Below are positions 57,527-64,000 of a stretch of 64,000 nucleotides of DNA, piece by piece; position 1 is the stretch's first letter, and each line of letters opens with the position of its first letter. The position numbers and the translations under genes are program-made. The DNA lies in NCBI RefSeq assembly GCF_022539505.1, contig NC_061510.1, forward strand, positions 281,974,715 to 282,038,714, given 5' to 3'. This DNA is from Lolium rigidum. Its lineage: Eukaryota > Streptophyta > Magnoliopsida > Poales > Poaceae. The notes beneath the pieces are model-generated. The model was given only the letters and a program-made list of their open reading frames with translations, was not told the origin of the DNA and did not search any database.

Positions 57527-58749
57527 TCTTTATAATAAAGTTAAGAAGGAGAAACTAGTATGTGATGCATGTCAGTTTGGAAAACAAACTAGAAGCTCTT
57601 ATGTGCCATCTGATAATCGGAGCTGACACACCATTTGAAGTTATTCATTATGATGTTTGGGGTCCCAGTGGAGTTTCAGCTCTAAATGGTTATCGCTCAT
57701 TTGTTACCTTCATTGACTGTTGTACTAGAGTTACTTGGGTTTATGTGTTGAGGAAAAAGGATGATCTGTTTGAATGCTTCGTTGATTTTCATAATATGAT
57801 CAAGACACAGTATAATGCATGCATGAAAGTATTTCGTACCGACAATGGGAGGATATGTGAACAAGGAATTTGATAAGTACTTGTCCAGATTTGGGATTAT
57901 TCATCAAACAACTTGTCCAAGTACCTGTGAACAAAATGGCTTGGCTGAAAGCAAAAATAGACACCTTTTGGAAGTTACCCTGTATCTAATGATGACTATG
58001 AATGTTCCAAAATTTCTGTGGAGTGAGGCAGTGATGACAGCAGCTTACCTGATCAATACAATGCCATCTAGAGTACTTGGGTACAAAGCTCCAATAGAAT
58101 GTTTGACTGGTGAGATTTCTTATGTGGTTCCACCAAAGGTATTCGGGTGTGTGTGCTTTGTGAAAAGATTATAGACCTTCTGTGAGCAAACTTGATCCAA
58201 GAGCATTAAAGTGTGTGTTTGTGGGGTACTCTGGCAAACAAAAGGGGTATAAATGTTGGTGTTCATCTGAAAGGACAATGTTTGTGAGTATGGATGTTGT
58301 GTTCAGGGAGCATGTACCTTTTTATGGCGAACCTACAGATTTGTCTGATGTCTTTCCTGATTTGTTTACTGATAAAACTCCTGATGCAAATTGCGAGACA
58401 GGGGGAGACCAAGAAGAAGGAAATAATGAAGAAGCATCTAGGAAGATGATTGTTGGAGTAATTCCAACTGGAGATGTGCCTGATGGTAGAGATGAAGATA
58501 CATCAAGTGGCTGAACAAGATCACACTCAGGGGGAGCAGCAAGAATATCAGACTGAGGTGTCAAGGTGGCCACAAGACCTTCAGCACGAAGAGACCGAGT
58601 GGAGAAGGAACAGGTGCAGAGGGAAGAAGACATTTTGTTGAGACAGAGTCCTTAAACTCAAGGTCACTCAGACATACAAGTGTCAGACTCGAGTCCTTCT
58701 GCAAGTGATGGTACACTCTCTCCTCCACATGATGATTTAGATCTCCCTA

Positions 58750-59439
58750 TGTCGTCGTGGTGAACAGACAGATGCCATGGGATGGCTTAAGATGGGGCCG
58801 AGTTTGACGCTAGAGGATTCGGGGGAGGGTTTTGGATCAGGTAGGATGAACTTCCGGGTGCTTTCCTCAAGAACTTGGCCAAGGCCAGAGGTAGAAGATG
58901 AGAGACACAAGGACGAACTCCATTCTAGATCTTCTCTATTCCATGAACAAGGTTACAGGAGGTTTTCATACACACATGCTCGTCGCCCGTGAAGAGGGCT
59001 GCCCCCTCTCCTTATATAGGGGAGAGGGTGGCTTACAGGGGAAGAAATCCTAATGGCATCTTTGAACAGACAAGCTACTTTACAAAGCTACTTTAATCAT
59101 AGATGACGCCGGCATCTTCTTTAATCAGGGAGGCTGATGTGCTCCGGAAGCTTTGGGCGTCACCCTTGTCTTTTACGTCATGGCTTCGTTTAAAGCTACT
59201 TTGCTTAGGTCATCTTTGTCTTCTAGCTTCAGAGAGAATCTTTGACCAGCTTGCTTATACCGTTAGTCCGGTATCTTCTTAACTTATTCCGGCATGCCTC
59301 TCTTTGGGCATACCGGTATAGGCTTTCTTAGCCAAAAGCCTAAGTTCACAGTCCGGAACGAACATCAAACCGGTATCTTGATGGCTCAAACCATTCGGTT
59401 TGGCATGCCTTTGGCATACCGGGGGTCATCCCCCCAACA
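58750..59439 (-). mobile_element. Solo LTR
   Basis: 690 bp with TSD CCCTA at 58745-58749 and 59440-59444. Read on the minus strand it starts TGTTGGGGGGATGACC and ends ACGACGACA. A TATATAAGG-like box is near 59013 and many CCGG motifs (ACCGGTAT, TCCGG) lie on its right side. Removing it rejoins the Copia frame (LDLP to IALRK). The retrotransposon type is not determined. Confidence 0.88.
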
Positions 59440-59732
59440 CCCTATAGCTCTAAGGAAACAACCTCGCACTACTGCTGGAAAATTACCATCAAACCTGTCC
59501 CAATATGATGTCTCTAATTTTGTTTCATATTCATCTATGGGCCCTCAATATAAAGCATTCATAGCTGCACTAGACTCTTGTTTACCTATACCACGTGATT
59601 GGAAGGAGGCGAAACAATATCTAGAGTGGAGAAAAGCAATGATAGAGGAGATGACAACACTTGACAAAACCAATACCTGGGTACTTACTACTCTTCCTCC
59701 TAACAAAAGGGCTGTTGGTTGTAAATGGGCTA

Positions 59733-60671
59733 TGCCAGGTTCCTATCTCACAAGGTACCGGTTTGATCTTTCCGGCTCCCTGTTCGAAGATGCCGGCCTC
59801 TTTGCCTTAGCCTCTTTCTGTTATCTTCCGGATTTTCCCGGTATCTTACGTCATACTCACATTTTCCTTTCTTTGCGAAGTGTCTCCGGTGTGTTTTCTC
59901 CGGTGTCATCGACATTAACTCCCTCCTCGGCGAAGTCGAGCATTTATCGGGTACAGCGCCTGTCAGGGACATGCGCACTGTGCCTGACGCGTCAGTGTTA
60001 GTGGTCACTTCGCTTCGGCTTCTACGCCAACATTAAATGTGCCACATCGGATCCCTCTGGCCATTCCGGATCCGTGCGGCGACCCTATGGCCTCTTAATT
60101 TTCGCGCGTGTATCTTCGTGCCACGTGGCGGCCCACGCGAAGAACCGCCGCGGCCCGACGGTTTTCGGCCCACTAACTCCTTTTCCTATATAAGGGCGGA
60201 GCGGTTCCACTTCATCTTCTCCTTCGCATTTGCCCCCATTTCCAGAGCACTTCGAGCCCTTAGCCCCTTGCTTCCTCGTCGCCGCCGGTCGCCGCCAGAG
60301 CCTTGCTCCCGACGAACCTGCGCCGTTCTCCTCGCCGCGGTGAAGCTTTTCACCGCACCAAGTTCTTGCGGTGCTTCTTCTCCGCTGCTGCTTCAAGCTT
60401 TCTCCGGCGGACCTCGCTGCTCTCCGTCGCCGGCCTTCGTCGACGGTCAGGCCTTCGCCATTTCTCCAGCGAACCTTTCCTTCGCGTCTCCCGCAGCCTC
60501 AGGTGAGCCCCAATGCTTATTTGCTTTCTTTCTCTTGCTTTCCAGATCTTGGGTTGGTAGGATATTTACTCTCCCTTTTCTTTCGCTTTTTCTCTTACTC
60601 GTAGATCTTCGTTCAAGAGTAGATCTTGGGAAAGCTGTTTTCGAGTAGAAATCGATGTCTCTTTGGTTCTT
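59733..60671 (+). other. Promoter and leader region of last element
   Basis: CCGG-rich upstream DNA, TATA box and a C-rich leader. The open frame 60037-60648 is leader sequence without a known domain. Confidence 0.5.
60187..60195 (+). promoter_or_regulatory. TATA box of multi-exon gene
   Basis: TATATAAGG, about 480 bp before ATG 60672. A leader intron (about 60503-60604) is possible. Confidence 0.6.
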
Positions 60672-63600
60672 ATGTCTAGCGAGCCATATCTTTCCGAATC
60701 TTCCTCCAATAGCCATGGGAGTCAGGCTTCCGGCGAGCCCCAGATGGAAATTGATACCGGAACGAGCCAAGATACCGGTAGCTCTAGCCAGGGTTCCGGA
60801 ATAGATCTTTCCGGCGTCACTCGCGGGGCCTGGAAAAGTTCTGAGGTAACCCAGCATGAGATTGACTGGCTTTACCGGTCCAGAAGGATACCGGAAGGGG
60901 TATCCTGCCGGCGTCCTGGCGACGAGATCGAACCGGATCTTCGGGACGGTGAGTTCGTCGTTTTCCTTGCTCACTTCGAGCGCAGCTTCGGCCTTCCCGC
61001 CTCTGATTTCTTCCGCCAATTCCTTGACTTCTACAAACTCCAACCTCACCATCTTCCTGGCAATGCCATCTTCTACCTCTCTTGCTACGCAACCTTTATG
61101 GAGGCCTACATGGGTCTCCGCCCCACTCGCGAGACTTTCGCTCGTTTCTTTTCCCTTCGGATCAACTCCGTTCAGGGCAAGGAAATTCCCAAGCCCAAAC
61201 CTCCCGTTCAATGCGGGTCCTGTATTATCGGGTCCCGCCAGGGGAGCCCCTTCTTTAAGTTTGCCGGTCTTGACTCATGCCGAGCATGGGAAAGGACCTT
61301 CTTTTATGTGAAGAACACCGGCGCCCCCGACCTTATTAATCTGCATACTTTCAATCCGGTTGTGCCCACGAAGGCCAACTGGAGCTACAATCCGAAGGAC
61401 TCTCACATAGAGACCAACCGGATTATACGCTTCATGAAGCAGCTGATGAAAGACACTGCTTTCTGTTCGGATGACATTGGCCGGACTTTTATTTCGCGCC
61501 GGGTACTTCCCCTCAAGCGCCGTGCTCACAAAATGAGCGAGATGTATGGCCCTGGTGATCCTACCAAGATCACCAGCTTCCCTCTCACCAAAGAGGACGT
61601 AGCCCTTAAGGCTAGGCACACCTGCCAAAGCGCCATGCCGCTGGATTGGGAGTGGGGCCTACTGCGTCTCAGCTCCCTCAACCCTCCAACTGACGAAGTA
61701 AGAAACTAGGCAATCCGGGTTGATTTCCGGTATCTTTTCGATATATTACTAACTGTCTTTCTATTTCTTTCCAGGCCAAGCAACGCTTCCCTCGCATCGC
61801 GGCGGAGCAGCGAGGCCCTCCCCGGAACCGGGCTCTGGACAAAGAGGACCCGGATCCTTACGTCCACTGGACCGACCTTAAGATGGGCCGGACCCACACT
61901 CCACGCCCCGGTAACTTTTCCAACAAAGAATCCCGTTCGGACGATGAAGTTGTCATACTCGAGGTATTTAGTTCTTTCGTTTCCTCACTGGTTACCTTTT
62001 TGTAGACGCTCCCTCAGCCAACACCAACCCGCAGGTCCGCGAACACGTGGCTCCGCTGCAGGCCGAGGTCGGCCATGAGTTCCTGGAGAAGCTCAGCTCC
62101 CAGCAGAAGAGAAAGGCTCCGGCACCGGAAGCCGGCTCCAGCGAGGTTCCTCCCGCCAAGCGCCCCAAGAAGAAGCCCTCTAAGAGGCATTATGTGAGGC
62201 GAGAGATGCCGACTTCTGCCGGGTAAGATTCTGTCTTTCGTTTTGCTTCGTTTGTTCTTTTTCCGGATCGTTTTCCCGACCTTCTTTTTCCTGTCTTTCT
62301 AGCCCGGCGCTCAAGATTTCCAAGAGCGCTGCCGGCATGCCTCCGGAAAGCTCCGAAGATCCCGCAAGGCCTTCGCCTCCTCCTCAACAAAGTCCGGTGC
62401 CTTCTGGCGCCGGCAACTCTTCTGCCTCCCCTCTGGGGGGCACAGCAAGTGCGGGGCGCGCGGCCCCTACACCGCCAGATTACCGCGCGGAGGAAGACAT
62501 CGTCTCCCCTCCTGAGAACCGAGACACCGGCGCCAGCAACACCGGCGCCGATACTGAAGATGCCGGGCGGGCGGAACCTCAGGTTCCTCCCGTCCTAAAA
62601 TAAAAGAAGAAGAAGACTTCCGCTTCCTCCCCCTCTACGTCTGTGCCGGAAACTTCCGCGCCGGGCGCGCCTGATGCCTCCGCGCCGCCCAAGCCTACTA
62701 CCATGCCTCCTCTAGCGAGTTCAGCCGGAGGTTCCAGCGCGGCCAAGCCTCCAACACCGCCGCCAAGCCAAGAGCCCGTTGTGGCCAAAACTAAGCCGAC
62801 GCCGTTGTTAGAAGGCGCCAAGCTGCGCGTGTCGGAACCTTTTAAGGCGAAGGCAACGGCTTCCAGCCCGCAGTCGCTGGTGCTACACTCCGGCCCCACC
62901 GCTGTCGTGGCTGGAGAGAGAGCTACCGGCCTCCTTGGCCGGATTACAGAGCTGAAGCGCGAGGGCAAGGAGCTGGGGCACTTGCTTGATTACGTTGAGA
63001 AGTGGAATCAGGCCGACGTGTCCGCGGCTACGCGCGGTGTGGGGAAGGACCGGCTTCCTATCATAGACCCGGCCGGCCCCCGATGCACTGAAGAGCATTT
63101 CATCCGGCTGAAGCGCGCCGTGAAGGAATTCGACAACGCGTGGCATGACGTCACCAGCAATGCGGTGGTAAGTTTCACCAATCTTTTTGCAATTTTTCTG
63201 TTGATGCCGGTTTTGTTCTTTCCGGATTCATATATATCCTCCCAGTCCCCGAGTTTCGGGTTGAGAGCGCAGCTTTTAGCGCGAAACTCTCTCTAAAATA
63301 TCCGAAACCGGCGCCTCTCTCATACTCATTTTCCTTTGAATAGAGCACGGCGGATGCCCGGAAGCAGCTCTTCGAGGAGCTTCTTTGGGAGCACCGGGAC
63401 CTTGCCGAGGCCCACAGCCACTGCCAAGGTCTGTTTCCTTTGTGCATCCGGCTTCTTTCTTACGCAAAGATTTTGCTTCTTTGTACTTATGAATTTTTGC
63501 ATAACAGCCATTCTGGAAGCCTCCATCGAGGCCCTCAAGACGCAGATTGGCAATCTCCAAGGTATCGTTTTTTCTCCGGTTGCGTTGTTGCGCTTTTCCG

Positions 63601-63949
63601 GTAGATTTTTGTTCAAACTTCTTTCTCCGGGTTTCAGCTGAAAAGGAGCAGCTCCTCCGGGATCACCAGAAGGCCTTGGACGCCCAGCAAACTACCTCCA
63701 GGGAGCTCAAGGAGCAAGCTATGCAAGCCGCGCTCCAGCATAGCCAAGAGCTGAAGGATGCCAAGGCAGCAGCCGAGGCCAGGCTGGCGGAGGTCGTGGA
63801 TGATTCCGCGAACTCCACAGCGGTGCTAAGGGCAGAGCTGGAGGAAATGGGCATGTTCCGGAAGGCTGCCGAGGACCAGGTCGCCCGCTTAACTGCGGAG
63901 CAGAAGGAGTACGATGAGCTGGTCACGCGGACCGACGCGCTCGCCCTCA
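60672..63949 (+). pseudogene. 'Putative gypsy type transposon' (Transposase_28-like) multi-exon gene
   Basis: Exons: 60672-61697, 61775-61963, about 62006-62222, about 62302-63167, 63344-63428, 63508-63561, 63638-63949, continuing past the window. Exon 1 (MSSEPYLSESSSNSHGSQAS) encodes the conserved N-terminal domain: DGEFVVFLAHFERSFGLP, LQPHHLPGNAIFYLSCYATF, and RRVLPLKRRAHKM near its end. Middle exons are Pro/Ala/Ser-rich. The last three exons join in phase into a coiled coil (KEQLLRDHQKALDAQQTTSR and AEARLAEVVDDSANSTAVLR). An in-frame TAA at about 62600 and an out-of-phase junction between exons 2 and 3 suggest decay. The family is widespread in grasses and annotated as transposon-related; its biochemical role is not known to me. 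Confidence 0.7.
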
Positions 63950-64000
63950 GTAAGTGTTTCTTCTTTCTTCTCCGGCTTTGCTTATAAGCTTATATGCTCC

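Larger units (their letters stand above)
34346..59732 (+). mobile_element. Short-LTR Copia element, host to several insertions
   Basis: The 5' LTR is 34346-34559, followed by TGGTATCAGAGC. The interior is found in pieces 34560-35565, 44406-45145, 53311-53399, 57527-58749 and 59445-59732. Joining these pieces across the nested elements, minus one target duplication each, restores a continuous Copia protease and integrase reading through most junctions. Reverse transcriptase would begin at GCKW (about 59725), where the last insertion starts. The 3' LTR is not in the window. There is no canonical Gag; a small RanBP2-finger ORF takes its place. Confidence 0.85.
44702..59732 (+). pseudogene. pol: Copia protease, integrase and start of RT, in pieces
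   Basis: 44702-45145 carries protease (SWLIDSGASRHMAGSYGEF) and the region before integrase. 53311-53399 adds LLQHRRLGHMSF, the HH half of the finger. 57527-57620 adds CDACQFGK, the CC half. 57621-58514 is integrase with Asp in HYDVWGPSG, Asp in FRTDNG and Glu in EQNGLAESKNRHLLE, then WSEAVMTAAYLINTMPS and CVFVGYSGKQKGYKCW. Small frame changes lie near 57850 and 58175, and 58515-58749 is degenerate. 59445-59732 gives the pre-RT stretch WKEAKQYLEWRKAMIEEMTT ending at AVGCKW. All three integrase catalytic residues survive. Confidence 0.85.
59733..64000 (+). mobile_element. Element carrying a gypsy-type-transposon gene, 5' part
   Basis: Copia coding sequence stops at AAATGGG near 59727 and unrelated DNA starts; TGCCAGG at 59733 could be an LTR start with TSD GGCTA, but the right end is outside the window. 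It holds a promoter and one multi-exon gene. CCGGTATCTT-type motifs are shared with the solo LTR next to it. No primer-binding site was found. Confidence 0.45.

Noticed and set aside
1..64000. CRISPR arrays, operons or bacterial regulatory signals
   Set aside because: Introns, LTR elements and grass transposons identify plant nuclear DNA; the short tandem repeats lack CRISPR repeat-spacer structure.

Overview
This 64 kb window looks like intergenic DNA from a large, repeat-rich grass genome, most likely a Pooideae grass (wheat, barley, rye, oat or ryegrass relatives). The evidence is the repeat repertoire: a BARE/Angela-type Copia element, a Sabrina-like Athila-lineage Gypsy element, a CACTA element with a CACTGGTAGAAAAAG terminus, grass Helitron termini, and grass LINE and Stowaway sequences. 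I found no intact ordinary host gene. Nearly every recognisable protein belongs to a transposable element or is a fragment carried by one. Family names come from recalled sequence features, not database searches.

Layout. (1) 1-6612: 5' part of a CACTA transposon on the minus strand (TNPD transposase at 1-1464, terminus at 6612). It is interrupted by an inverted-repeat-bounded 4.6 kb unit (1492-6083) that carries two decayed small genes, one with a GRF zinc finger and one with an XS-type zinc finger, plus a 161-bp tandem array. (2) 6613-28756: Helitron-like DNA ending in CTAG at 28756, split by a 20 kb Gypsy element (7921-28266, TSD CTATT). That Gypsy has 4.76 kb LTRs, a gag-only interior and an extra ORF before gag. 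Its 5' LTR is split by an 8.77 kb Angela-type Copia on the minus strand (8357-17126, TSD CATTA). (3) 28757-34345: a tandem tRNA-like SINE repeat, a non-coding LINE, LINE ORF fragments and a perfect 60-bp triplicate. (4) 34346 to about 59732: a short-LTR Copia element on the plus strand broken by successive insertions. These are an 8.8 kb Mutator-like element (35566-44396, 9-bp TSD), a Sabrina-like Gypsy (45146-53305, TSD CCGTC), two abutting Helitrons (53400-57526, one A|T target), a solo LTR (58750-59439, TSD CCCTA) and a last element (about 59733 to the window end) carrying a multi-exon gene of the 'putative gypsy type transposon' class.

How parts work together. The most notable unit is the Mutator-like element. 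Besides a SWIM-finger MURA transposase it carries a seven-exon plant mobile domain gene and two minus-strand genes, one Lys/Asp-rich and one with a GRF-type finger plus charged helices. Each minus-strand gene lies behind a TATA box and a 13-bp-period array of GGCGGGAA (E2F-like) motifs. Both ends carry 21-bp palindromes, often spaced exactly 29 bp apart, that look like transposase-binding sites. The host Copia is also odd: where a gag CCHC knuckle is expected it encodes a RanBP2-type zinc finger resembling that of plant TAF15-like proteins. Host reading frames rejoin across most insertions, so the order of events can be reconstructed.
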